A DNA stretch of 64,000 nucleotides, taken from Rubripirellula tenax. Lineage in GTDB: Bacteria > Planctomycetota > Planctomycetia > Pirellulales > Pirellulaceae. Below the pieces are notes generated by a model, which was not told the origin of the DNA, did not search any database, and was given only the letters and a program-made list of their open reading frames with translations. The stretch is taken from positions 1,341,768-1,405,767 of the forward strand of contig NZ_SJPW01000002.1 in the NCBI RefSeq assembly GCF_007860125.1, read 5' to 3'. Of this stretch, positions 1 through 8,261 are shown piece by piece. The position numbers and the translations under genes are program-made. The number at the start of each line of letters is the position of its first letter. The stretch's first letter is position 1.

Positions 1-450
1 TCACTCAACAAGGGACACACCAGCACCTACGTGATTGACTTTCCGACGGCCGAACTGATGAAGCACCCAAAGGTGCTAGCGTTTCCGCACTTGGGTGCGT
101 CGACGAACGAAGCCGAAGAAAACTGTGCTGTCATGGTGGCAGACAGCGTTCGCGACTTTCTGGATGACGGCACCGTCGTCAACGCGGTGAACTTCCCCGA
201 AGCCTTCATGCCTCGAAACGGTGGCACACGGATCACCATTGCGAATGCGAATGTGCCTAACATGGTCGGCCAGATTTCGACATTGCTAGCCAACGCGGGA
301 TTAAATATCGCAGACCTTCTGAACAAGTCGCGGGGCGACATCGCCTACACCATCATTGACTTGGACGGCGACATTTCGGAGGAAACCGTCGCGGCAATTC
401 GAGGCATCAATGGCGTTCTTTCGATGCGAACGCTGCCGTCGAAGGCTTAG
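1..450 (+). CDS. serA: D-3-phosphoglycerate dehydrogenase, C-terminal part (partial at window edge)
   Basis: The open frame runs from base 1 without a start, so only the last 149 codons are visible. SerA oxidises 3-phosphoglycerate to 3-phosphohydroxypyruvate, the first step of serine synthesis in the cytosol. The visible part has the end of the NAD/substrate domain, with the catalytic-His motif FPHLGAST (His at codon 30 of the fragment) and EAEENCAVMVADSV. It continues with the VNFPE linker and a C-terminal ACT domain starting near GTRITIANANVPNMVGQIS. The ACT domain follows the VNFPE linker directly, as in the short E. coli-type enzyme, with no sign of the extra ASB domain of long forms. 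ACT domains in this family usually bind serine for feedback inhibition, so that is the expected control here. Confidence 0.9.
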   Translation, partial: SLNKGHTSTYVIDFPTAELMKHPKVLAFPHLGASTNEAEENCAVMVADSVRDFLDDGTVVNAVNFPEAFMPRNGGTRITIANANVPNMVGQISTLLANAGLNIADLLNKSRGDIAYTIIDLDGDISEETVAAIRGINGVLSMRTLPSKA

Positions 451-793
451 ACAATTTCCCCGCGAGTAGATCGAACTGGTACGATAGTACCCCGCTAGGA
501 ACGCCAAGTCGCCGCCGAAGCGACTTGCCGTCAAACGCACGGCGCTGGGCGCCCCCCCTTTGCGGGCCCAGCAAGTGCGGCCCGTCACGCCACCATCCAG
601 GTCAACGGTCGAACCGCCAAGGGGGCGATGCGCGCAGTATCTCCATCTACAGCGGGGATACGCTTCATTATGAACAGCGTTGCGGGTAGGCTTTATGGAT
701 CAACCGCGACAACGTGCCGCGAGAAACGTTGCGACTCTCCCAGGAGACTTCGTTGTTGATGTCGAATTTCTTTGTGGGACGGAGAAACGGGAC
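451..793. other. Intergenic region with two hairpins after serA
   Basis: No gene is supported in this 343-base gap. Two inverted repeats are visible. One has AAGTCGC at 506-512 with GCGACTT at 520-526. The other has GCTGGGC at 543-549 with GCCCAGC at 565-571. Neither is followed by a T-tract, so they could be Rho-independent-like 3' structures or folding elements, but a terminator call would be weak. The rest should hold the promoter of the next gene; no clear -35/-10 pair is seen. Confidence 0.3.
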
Positions 794-1378
794 ATGCCAA
801 ACCAAACCCAGACGAATTGGGTGGATGCGGTATTTAAATTCATCAAGCGTGATCGAACGGACTTCTCGAAGGCTTCGGTGAAGACGCTTCCGATTGAACG
901 ACGCTCAGTGTTTTTGAGTGCGGAAGAAATCAAGTGTTATCAACATCTAGTCGACGCCGTGAATGGTCGAGCGATCATTTGCCCAAAGACACGCGTCAGC
1001 GATGTTGTACAAATCACAAACGCATCCGCGAATATTGCGGACGCGGTTCGATTGAACCTCAAGCGAATCAGTTTTTTGGTTGTTGAACTACGAACGGGGC
1101 GGTCAGTTTGTGCAGTCCAAGTTGGAATGCTCTCGGGACGGCGCCAATGCGCGCAAGCTGATTTTCTGAGGTCCGCTTTAGAAACGGTCGGCGTCCCCAC
1201 GATGCGAATCGAACTCTCCGACCTGCCTTCGATCGAAGCGATTCGGGCAAAACTTTTGCCGCTGCTCGATGCTCCTGATACCACCGTACAAGCATCCGAA
1301 CATTTGCTCGATTCCGCTCATAATTCGCCGTCACCGCCGAAGTCAAAGGCCGTGAAACAAACACACCGTCCAGCGTGA
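794..1378 (+). CDS. DUF2726-like protein of unknown function
   Basis: A 194-aa protein. The frame is open upstream to 680, but ATG 794 is chosen because GGAG at 781 sits 9 bases before it and the extra N-terminus looks like random sequence. The centre (about residues 40-125) resembles DUF2726: a SAEEIKCYQHLVDAV helix, then strands with predicted nuclease-like spacing through FLVVELRTGRSVCAVQVG. DUF2726 proteins are related to restriction-endonuclease-fold proteins, but the usual conserved D...ExK pattern is not obvious here, so activity is doubtful. The last 30 residues are Ser/Pro/Lys-rich and probably disordered. It lies 121 bases upstream of flhA on the same strand; whether it is part of the flagellar operon is unknown. 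Confidence 0.6.
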   Translation: MPNQTQTNWVDAVFKFIKRDRTDFSKASVKTLPIERRSVFLSAEEIKCYQHLVDAVNGRAIICPKTRVSDVVQITNASANIADAVRLNLKRISFLVVELRTGRSVCAVQVGMLSGRRQCAQADFLRSALETVGVPTMRIELSDLPSIEAIRAKLLPLLDAPDTTVQASEHLLDSAHNSPSPPKSKAVKQTHRPA

Positions 1379-1499
1379 AACTGCAACGAGCCGATCGCGA
1401 GACTAACTTCTCTGGACCGGTTTCCACCTTTCCTTTACTTTCCGAACTTGGCTGGCAATAGAAATTGCCAACAAAGTTGGTAAGCGGAAAGGATTCCCG

Positions 1500-3566
1500 A
1501 TGCAGTTCTTGATGAAGTACCGCGACCTGGTGTTGCCCCTGGGCATCATCGGTTGCTTGGTCGTCATCCTCGTTCCGCTGCCACCGGCGCTGATGGACTT
1601 GTTGCTGGCTGCCAACATCACGATTGGTGTGATCGTCTTGGTGACGACGATTTACATCTCCACTCCGTTGGAGTTCAGCGTTTTTCCTTCCCTGCTGCTC
1701 GCCACAACATTGGCGCGGTTGGTGTTGAACGTTGCGACGACGCGATTGATTTTGACGGGTGCCGATGGCAAAGGGCTGGGCGCGGCCGGGGGAGTGATCG
1801 AGAGCTTTGGCGAATTCGTCGCTGGAGACCGAATTGAGGTCGGCGTGATCATTTTCGTGATCATCGTCTTGATTCAATTCATCGTGATCACCAAAGGTGC
1901 TACCCGGATCAGTGAAGTCGCCGCCCGATTTGCATTGGATGGGATGCCGGGTCGCCAAATGGCGATCGACGCCGATTTGAATGCTGGTTTGATCGACGAA
2001 AAACAAGCCCAATCACGTCGCGAAGAAGTTGCCGGCCAAGCCGACTTTTATGGGGCGATGGACGGTGCCAGTAAGTTTGTTCGCGGTGATGCGGTCGCCG
2101 GCATCGTGATCACGTTCGTCAACGTGATCGGCGGTCTGTACATCGGCGTCATGCACGCGGGCATGACCGTGACCGAAGCCGCAGCCCTATTCACGAAGTT
2201 AACGATTGGCGACGGACTGGTCAGCCAAGTGCCTGCTCTCTTGATCTCTTTGGCCGCTGGCTTGCTGGTCACACGGAGCGCAAAGAAGGCGAGCTTGCCA
2301 ACTCAGTTCCTGCAACAATTGTTCGGCAATCCCAAAGCTCTGTTCGTTGCTGGCGGATTCCTGATGCTGTTGATCATCACCAACTTGCCTGCGATCCCAA
2401 TGGCCACTCTTGGCATCGGATGCATCGGCTTGGCAGTGGTGATGAATCGTCAAACGGCCAAGCAGGGCGTCGACGACGCGAGCGCCGCCGAAGCGAAACG
2501 CGTTGCCGCAGCAGCGCCGCCCGAAAAACGCGTCGAAGATTTCTTGTCGATCGATCCCATGGAGATTTCCATTGGCTTGGGATTGCTCAGCCTCGCCGAT
2601 CCGGCGCGCGGTGGCGACCTGATGCAGCGAATCACGGGCGTCCGCAATGCGATCGCCGCCGACATCGGCGTTATCCTGCCCAAGGTACGCGTTCGCGACG
2701 AAATGACGCTGGGCCAGTTCGAATACGAAATTCGAATCCAAGGCAATCCGATCGGACAGGCTTTATTGCTTCCCGATCGTTTGCTGGCGATCGACAGCGG
2801 CCACACGACGGGTGTCATCGACGGCGAACCCACTCGCGATCCAACCTTCGGCGAACCGGCCGTCTGGATCGATCCGATGCGCCGCGAACAAGCAGCAATC
2901 TATGGATACACAACGGTCGAACCGGGCGCGGTGCTGGCGACGCACTTGCAAGAACTGGCCCGTCGACACGCCGACGAACTCTTGTCGCGAGATGCGACGA
3001 AACACTTGATCGATGAATTGCGCGAAGCATCCCCGACCGTGGTGGACGAACTGGTCCCGGGCCTGATGAAAATCAGTGACGTTCAACAGGTTCTGCATCT
3101 GCTGCTTCGCGAAGACGTTCCCATTCGTCAGCTTGGCATCATCATGGAAACGCTTGGCGACTTTGCCGGCCGGACGAAAGATCCCGTTTGGCTTTGCGAA
3201 TACGTTCGCCATCGTTTGGCAAGAACCATCAGCTCTCGGTATCGCGACGAGCAGAGCCGACTGCACGTCCTGGCGCTTGATCCGGCGATGGAAGATCGCA
3301 TTGCCGCCGGAATCGAACACAACGAACGCGGATTGTTTATCCGAATGAGTCCTGCGGCCATCGATACGACTTGCGACAAGATTCGCGAAGGCGTTAAGAA
3401 GCTAGTCACGGCGGGTCGGCCACCGATCGTTCTGGTCAGTCCTCGAATTCGACCGGGGCTCCGACAAATTGCTGCGTCGGCATTGCCGCGACTGCGAGTC
3501 CTTTCGTACAACGAAATCACACAAGACACAAAAATCGAATCTCACGGCGTGATCAGCGACCAATAA
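1500..3566 (+). CDS. flhA: Flagellar biosynthesis protein FlhA
   Basis: 688 aa, the normal FlhA length. FlhA is the inner-membrane export-gate subunit of the flagellar type III secretion system; its cytoplasmic ring receives substrate-chaperone complexes. The N-terminal half (about residues 1-320) is a series of membrane segments (VLPLGIIGCLVVILVPLPPA, ANITIGVIVLVTTIYI and others) with the FHIPEP-family cytoplasmic loop around DGMPGRQMAIDADLNAGLID. The C-terminal half (about 350-688) is the soluble FlhA-C domain, containing DPMEISIGLGLLSLADP, QEL.RRHADELLSRDAT and LREDVPIRQLGIIMETLGDF. An AAGGA ribosome site lies 6 bases before ATG 1500. The next gene, flhF, follows after 88 bases, so the two are probably co-transcribed. 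Identification is secure. Confidence 0.96.
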   Translation: MQFLMKYRDLVLPLGIIGCLVVILVPLPPALMDLLLAANITIGVIVLVTTIYISTPLEFSVFPSLLLATTLARLVLNVATTRLILTGADGKGLGAAGGVIESFGEFVAGDRIEVGVIIFVIIVLIQFIVITKGATRISEVAARFALDGMPGRQMAIDADLNAGLIDEKQAQSRREEVAGQADFYGAMDGASKFVRGDAVAGIVITFVNVIGGLYIGVMHAGMTVTEAAALFTKLTIGDGLVSQVPALLISLAAGLLVTRSAKKASLPTQFLQQLFGNPKALFVAGGFLMLLIITNLPAIPMATLGIGCIGLAVVMNRQTAKQGVDDASAAEAKRVAAAAPPEKRVEDFLSIDPMEISIGLGLLSLADPARGGDLMQRITGVRNAIAADIGVILPKVRVRDEMTLGQFEYEIRIQGNPIGQALLLPDRLLAIDSGHTTGVIDGEPTRDPTFGEPAVWIDPMRREQAAIYGYTTVEPGAVLATHLQELARRHADELLSRDATKHLIDELREASPTVVDELVPGLMKISDVQQVLHLLLREDVPIRQLGIIMETLGDFAGRTKDPVWLCEYVRHRLARTISSRYRDEQSRLHVLALDPAMEDRIAAGIEHNERGLFIRMSPAAIDTTCDKIREGVKKLVTAGRPPIVLVSPRIRPGLRQIAASALPRLRVLSYNEITQDTKIESHGVISDQ

Positions 3567-3654
3567 CGCTCGATCGCCAGAGTCCTTTTCCATGGCGGAT
3601 CGACTGATGCCGCCACGGTTTACTTTCCATTTCCATTTTTCCGACGTTCCCCCC

Positions 3655-4842
3655 ATGCATATTCGCACCTTTCGAGCGGCAAGTTTGCAAGACGCTTTGG
3701 AACAGATCCGTCACCAGATGGGTCCGGATGCCTCCGTGCTGCACACGCGGCAGGTCCGCGACGGATGGATGGGCTGGCTCGGGCGAACCTATGTCGAAGT
3801 TACCGCGGGCTTGAAAGACAACGAAAAATCCGTGGCCACCACCAAAACGAAACTTGCCGCCCCGGCAATGGACGTTGCTTCGATTCGCATGACACAGCAT
3901 GTGCCAACCCACAACTCGCCAGTCCGCCACGCGCCGGCCAATCTGGATCAGGGCAGGGAAGGGTACTTTGGTGAACAACCAAGCAGCACCTCGTCGTTGC
4001 CGATCCCACTGCAAGCCTTTCGCGAAGAACTGCTTAGCGCAGGTGTCGCACAGCGAACCGCCGATCGATGGTTGACTGCGACGGCCAGCTTTGCCGCCGG
4101 TTTGGGTGACGCGCCGGGCGGGAACTTTGTCTCCGGCACACCCTGGCTCGAACACTTGCAGCGAACGATCGGACGAGAACTGCGGATCGGAAACCCGATT
4201 TTGACTCAACCTGGCGATCGACGCATCGTTGCCCTGGTTGGCCCGACCGGAGTCGGTAAAACGACGACCGTTGCAAAGCTAGCCGCAGGCTTTCGAATCG
4301 AAGCCCGCCGCCGCGTCGGATTGCTGACCATCGATACGTTCCGAATCGCAGCGGTCCAACAATTAAAGGCCTACGCCGAAATCATGGATCTGCCGATGGA
4401 GGTCGTCGAGACAGCGAACCAGATGCGTCCAGCCCTCGATCGACTCGGCGACGTGGACCTGATTCTGATTGACACAGCCGGTCGCAGCCCGCGAAGCGAT
4501 GCACGCATCGATCAACTGGTTGAAATGCTACACAGCGCTCAGCCCGACGAGACTCACTTAGTCTTGAGCAGCAATAGTTCGGCAAGCGTCATCAAGACAA
4601 CCCTGGACGGCTTTGCGCCCGTTCAACCCACATCGGCAATCCTGACAAAGCTTGACGAGACACCGCACACCGCCGGTGTGCTGTCCGCGATCGCCGCGAA
4701 CGATGGCTTCGCAGGGATTCCACTTAGCTATGTCACCAACGGACAACAGGTGCCCGACGACATTGCGACGGCCGAACGTGAATATTTATTGTCACGGCTG
4801 TTGCCAGCCCGCATGACGCTCGATCGCATCGAAGCTGCGTGA
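3655..4842 (+). CDS. flhF: Flagellar biosynthesis GTPase FlhF
   Basis: 395 aa from ATG 3655. An in-frame ATG at 3592 would add 21 residues (MADRLMPPRFTFHFHFSDVP...) that do not match FlhF, whose N-terminus typically starts MHIRTFRAASLQDAL as at 3655. FlhF is an SRP-family GTPase that sets the site and number of flagella. Features: an N-terminal B domain, a variable linker (about 50-130), and the NG domain with P-loop GPTGVGKT (196-203), DTFR (about 222), DTAGR (273-277) and TKLDET. Downstream there is no flhG; the place where the FlhG/YlxH ATPase gene often sits is taken by a small membrane-protein gene. The linker contains an antisense copy of the 9-mer CCCTGCCCT described in the findings. 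Confidence 0.94.
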   Translation: MHIRTFRAASLQDALEQIRHQMGPDASVLHTRQVRDGWMGWLGRTYVEVTAGLKDNEKSVATTKTKLAAPAMDVASIRMTQHVPTHNSPVRHAPANLDQGREGYFGEQPSSTSSLPIPLQAFREELLSAGVAQRTADRWLTATASFAAGLGDAPGGNFVSGTPWLEHLQRTIGRELRIGNPILTQPGDRRIVALVGPTGVGKTTTVAKLAAGFRIEARRRVGLLTIDTFRIAAVQQLKAYAEIMDLPMEVVETANQMRPALDRLGDVDLILIDTAGRSPRSDARIDQLVEMLHSAQPDETHLVLSSNSSASVIKTTLDGFAPVQPTSAILTKLDETPHTAGVLSAIAANDGFAGIPLSYVTNGQQVPDDIATAEREYLLSRLLPARMTLDRIEAA

Positions 4843-5002
4843 AAGAATTAAAAAAGAAAGACTGATGATCCGCCCCGGAACATCCGATACTGAAACTGAG
4901 GCGTTTCGCGAAAAACAAAATTGACTTGAGCAATTCTTTTTTTGCCGGGACGAACCAACCCAGAACACTTAACACGACGACTTTGACGAAACGAACAGTA
5001 AC

Positions 5003-5272
5003 GTGTCACGAAGTTTTGCCGCATCACTTGGTGCTCTCGCCATGGCCCTGGTGGTCCTGCGGGGTGCAGTCAACGGCGAACTAGCGGGACACGTCACAAG
5101 CGAAGCCATTGTGGCAATGATCGCGTTTGCAGCGTTCGGATACGTCGCGGGTTGGATCACCGACTATTTGGTCCGTGATTCGATCGAGAGAAGTTTTCGG
5201 GCTCGAGTGGAATGGTACCGCAGCGGAATGACCGACGCGGCAACAAAGAGTACAGAATCGCGTGGCGAATGA
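5003..5272 (+). CDS. Small hypothetical membrane protein in the flagellar cluster
   Basis: 89 aa starting at GTG 5003. Two hydrophobic segments are visible: about residues 5-22 (FAASLGALAMALVVLRGA) and 33-55 (EAIVAMIAFAAFGYVAGWIT). They are followed by a charged tail rich in Arg (RDSIERSFRARVEWYRSG). The family is not recognised. It sits 160 bases after flhF and 229 bases before fliA on the same strand, so it is probably part of the flagellar cluster. The start is uncertain because no strong ribosome site is seen. Its size and two-helix layout would suit a membrane-anchored accessory protein, but no function is claimed. Confidence 0.6.
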   Translation: MSRSFAASLGALAMALVVLRGAVNGELAGHVTSEAIVAMIAFAAFGYVAGWITDYLVRDSIERSFRARVEWYRSGMTDAATKSTESRGE

Positions 5273-5501
5273 GATGACAAGGCTGTCTTCTCGATCGGCG
5301 AGTGAGGATGAAGTTGAGACGAAGATCCATGCTGGCATGAACGCCGACGGATTCTCGTTGCGAAGGATGTGAGATTGTTCAGCGGATTCACTTTCGGTGA
5401 ACAATCAGTTGGATTAACGGTGGGTTTCGGCGAAGACACTTCTCTTGGCCGAAGCCAGTGCAGCACGACGCTGCGATACATAAACTTTCACGGAGGATTG
5501 G

Positions 5502-6299
5502 ATGGCAGCGACAGCCACAGCCGACGACGAGATCCTACAAGTCTGGCAAGAGTTCAAGAAGCTGGAAAAGGATGCTCTCGATTATGAGGACCTCCGAAAT
5601 CGGTTGGTTGAGCGTTACATGCCCTTGGTCCGCTACAACGGCGAGCGAATTTGGCAACGTCTCCCCGACGGTGTCGAGCTTGACGACCTGATCAGCGCTG
5701 GCATCTTCGGCTTGATGGACGCAATCGATGCGTACGACATGGATCGTGGCGTCAAGTTCGAAACCTACTGTGTGCCGCGAATTCGCGGTGCGATGTTGGA
5801 CGAACTTCGCACGATGGACTGGGTTCCTCGCTTGGTTCGCAGCAAAGCCAGCAAGTTGGCTGCTGCGAAAAAGGCGCTCGAGACCAAACACGGCCGCGCT
5901 CCGACCGTCGCCGAATTGTCCGAGCACATGGAACTTCCGATCGCCGAGATCGAGAAAATGCAATCGGATGCCAACGCCGTTGGTGTCGTATCGCTGAATA
6001 AAAAGTGGTACGAAACCGACAGCTACAAAGACGTCCGCGAGATCGACGTACTCGAAGATAAGAAGGGTGAAGACCCGACGATTCGCGTACAGAAGAATGA
6101 CCTGATGCGATTGGTCACCAAGGGTCTGAACCGAAACGAACGCCTGATCATCATTCTTTACTACTACGAAGAATTGACAATGAAGGAAATCGGCGCGACA
6201 TTGGATCTGTCGGAATCGCGAGTCAGCCAAATGCACACGTCGATCGTGAACCGCTTGCAGCAGCAACTGGGCTATCGACGCTTGGAATTCGGCGCCTAA
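5502..6299 (+). CDS. fliA: Flagellar RNA polymerase sigma factor (sigma-28, FliA/WhiG family)
   Basis: 265 aa, typical for FliA/WhiG. It directs RNA polymerase to late flagellar and chemotaxis promoters. Region 2 is clear (YMPLVRYNGERIWQRL, ELDDLISAGIFGLMDAIDAY, GVKFETYCVPRIRGAMLDEL), then region 3 (KLAAAKKALETKHGRAPTVAEL) and region 4 (NRNERLIIILYYYEELTMKE, LDLSESRVSQMHTSIVNRL). A strong GGAGG ribosome site at 5492-5496 lies 5 bases before ATG 5502. It is the last gene of the flhA-flhF-fliA run and is closed by a terminator hairpin. FliA activity is normally held by the anti-sigma factor FlgM, which is not in this window. Confidence 0.94.
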   Translation: MAATATADDEILQVWQEFKKLEKDALDYEDLRNRLVERYMPLVRYNGERIWQRLPDGVELDDLISAGIFGLMDAIDAYDMDRGVKFETYCVPRIRGAMLDELRTMDWVPRLVRSKASKLAAAKKALETKHGRAPTVAELSEHMELPIAEIEKMQSDANAVGVVSLNKKWYETDSYKDVREIDVLEDKKGEDPTIRVQKNDLMRLVTKGLNRNERLIIILYYYEELTMKEIGATLDLSESRVSQMHTSIVNRLQQQLGYRRLEFGA

Positions 6300-6329
6300 C
6301 CAGGCATCAACTCACTTGAAAATCGAAAG

Positions 6330-6358
6330 CGGCGACTCCAAACGGAGCCGCCGTTTTT
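6330..6358 (+). terminator. Rho-independent terminator after fliA
   Basis: CGGCGACTCC at 6330-6339 pairs with GGAGCCGCCG at 6344-6353 (one mismatch) across the loop AAAC, followed directly by TTTTT. It lies 30 bases after the fliA stop and 20 bases before the end of the convergent methyltransferase gene, so it probably ends the flagellar transcript. The reverse strand has no strong A/T tract on the other side, so it is likely one-directional. Confidence 0.8.
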
Positions 6359-6380
6359 CGTTGTTACCAAGAGCTTTCGT

Positions 6381-7490
6381 CTAAGACGCAACCGGCTTCC
6401 GATAGTTGATCAAGTCATAACCTTGTGCCTGGATGACCGAGTGCCAAACGAGTCCCGGCCAAGATTGGTTTTCGTACTTGTCGGTCTGTTTGGTGACGAC
6501 CCAAACATCACCACCGGGCTTTAGCTTGGCCGATGCGGTCCGAATGAAATGGGCGGCGATCGCGAAATCACCATAGTAGGGTGGATTCAGCAGCGCAATG
6601 TCGCAAGGTGGAACATCAGGCAACACACCGTCATGGTTTAGGATTGGCGTCATGTTGCGTATCTCGTTGGCGTCCATCGCACGCGTGACGCACTCGATCG
6701 CGCGAGCGTTGCAGTCGACGGCATACGCATGGCCGGTCACGGACCGGACGGCTGCGGCCATCGCGACGGCGCCGTTGCCACAACCCAATTCCAACACGTT
6801 CGCGCCCGACGGTATCGCGACTTCACGGATCATCACCCTCGCCGCCGTGTCGATTGATCGGTGCGAAAACACCGATGGACGTGAGAAGGTTTTCATGACA
6901 CGACCATCGACAAGAAACTCGATCTCCGCATCAAACGAACGCACTTTTTTCAGCTCACCCTGCTTCTTCCCAACGTACGCCCAGCCGTCTTGATCGCTGT
7001 GGCAGTGGACCTTGGAAAACATCGATTGCATCTGGGTGAGCAACCACTTGTCGCGCGGCGCATTGACCGCGGCAATCAAGTGCCCGCCGACGCGAAGCCG
7101 CTGGTAAGCCTGTTGCAACAGGTCACGATTCATTTCCGCTTCGCCGTTTTTCAGCACTGGCAGGACGGCCAAATCGACGGCAATCTCGGGCAGATCGGAA
7201 GAACAAACCACGTCGATCTTGATGTCGCCTTGGGCAACGATCGCTGTCGATTGAGCGGCTCGAAATGAATCGACGTACCACTGGATCACGGTGGCGTCGG
7301 GCGACATCGCTTTGACCATCGCTCCCGCTTGACCACGTCCCGGCGACATAACAACACAGGTCTCGATCGCCCCCGTAACGACACTGTTAACGACACTGGG
7401 CAATCGATCCATCGCCAACCTCTCGGACGGCAAAGGTGCCATCGCGGCGGGGAAGGGCGGATTGGGGTAGTTCTCGGCAGGCTCGGTCAT
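6381..7490 (-). CDS. Class I SAM-dependent methyltransferase, RsmC/RlmG type
   Basis: 369 aa. It has the two-part build of 16S/23S rRNA guanine-N2 methyltransferases: an N-terminal half (about 20-190) that looks like a degenerate methyltransferase fold, and a C-terminal catalytic domain. The catalytic half has SAM motif I NVLELGCGNGAV (231-242), an acidic motif YAVDCN (about 256) and the substrate motif NPPY (302-305), ending in GGDVWVVTKQTDKYE. NPPY marks methylation of an exocyclic amine on a base or a glutamine amide. The exact target (for example G1207 for RsmC or G1835 for RlmG) cannot be set from sequence. It converges on fliA with the terminator between them. Confidence 0.82.
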   Translation of the reverse strand: MTEPAENYPNPPFPAAMAPLPSERLAMDRLPSVVNSVVTGAIETCVVMSPGRGQAGAMVKAMSPDATVIQWYVDSFRAAQSTAIVAQGDIKIDVVCSSDLPEIAVDLAVLPVLKNGEAEMNRDLLQQAYQRLRVGGHLIAAVNAPRDKWLLTQMQSMFSKVHCHSDQDGWAYVGKKQGELKKVRSFDAEIEFLVDGRVMKTFSRPSVFSHRSIDTAARVMIREVAIPSGANVLELGCGNGAVAMAAAVRSVTGHAYAVDCNARAIECVTRAMDANEIRNMTPILNHDGVLPDVPPCDIALLNPPYYGDFAIAAHFIRTASAKLKPGGDVWVVTKQTDKYENQSWPGLVWHSVIQAQGYDLINYRKPVAS

Positions 7491-7662
7491 GTGGCGATTG
7501 TAGATAATACTGCCGTAAAGCCAAAGAAGGCGTTGGAAATAAGACTCTTAAGCGAAGCCCCGGTCGGACACGGTCGCGACTCTTCTGGCAAAGACCTAAA
7601 CTTATGTCGATTGTTTCGGATCTTGGCCGAAAGTGAAAACTCGCATCTTTTTTAACTGCACT

Positions 7663-8208
7663 ATGTTTGACTCAGCACCTCAGCCCGATGACGAATCGGA
7701 ACAACTGGATGATTCAAATGACCAAACGGTTGTCGAATCAGGCTCGACGGGTCGGCACAAGTCAGCAGGCAAGGGGAACCCGATGATCAGCAAGAGCCAG
7801 CGTATTCGTGACTACCTCGAAGCGAATCCGGGCGCCCGAAATATCGATGTGGTCGCCGCCTTGTCCGGATACGGAGTCAAAGTCGGTGACGTCGCCAGCG
7901 TCAAAGTGAAGCAACGCAAGCAAGCGGGAAAACCCGTCGCCAAGCGACGTGGCCGCCCCAAAGGATCGACAAAGTCGAAGACGAAAGCAACGAAAGTTGT
8001 TGGCGACGACAACACTGCGTCGCTGGATTCCTCTACAACATCAATCCGTTCGGCGCGACGTTCGCGTGCCACATCGCCCACAAACGATTCCGATGCGGTT
8101 GTGGGAATCGAACTCTTGGAAGCAGCCGTCGAGTTCGTTCGCTTGGCTGGCGGCATCGACAAGGCTCAAGAGGCGATGGCACTGATCCGTCGCATCCGAG
8201 CGCTTTAA
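7663..8208 (+). CDS. Hypothetical protein with AT-hook-like motif
   Basis: 181 aa from ATG 7663; GTG 7633 could add 10 residues. The N-terminus (1-45) is acidic and polar. Residues about 45-85 (KSQRIRDYLEANPGARNIDVVAALSGYGVKV) look like a small winged or helix-turn-helix unit. Then comes a basic AT-hook-like stretch KRRGRPKGS (94-102) and a Lys/Thr/Ser-rich linker. The C-terminus (about 150-181) is a helical segment (GIELLEAAVEFVRLAGGIDK). The layout suggests a minor-groove DNA-binding or nucleoid-associated protein. That is inference from motifs, and no partner gene is evident. It is 53 bases upstream of the glycosyltransferase gene on the same strand. Confidence 0.6.
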   Translation: MFDSAPQPDDESEQLDDSNDQTVVESGSTGRHKSAGKGNPMISKSQRIRDYLEANPGARNIDVVAALSGYGVKVGDVASVKVKQRKQAGKPVAKRRGRPKGSTKSKTKATKVVGDDNTASLDSSTTSIRSARRSRATSPTNDSDAVVGIELLEAAVEFVRLAGGIDKAQEAMALIRRIRAL

Positions 8209-8261
8209 GACAGCGTTCTAACGGATTGCCATTTTCAAACTCGTCGCAAGAGTAACTTGTC

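Noticed and set aside
1068-2012. 314-codon reverse-strand ORF across flhA and the DUF2726 gene
   Set aside because: Antisense to two supported genes, His/Gln/Arg-rich with no domain; a codon-bias shadow of flhA.
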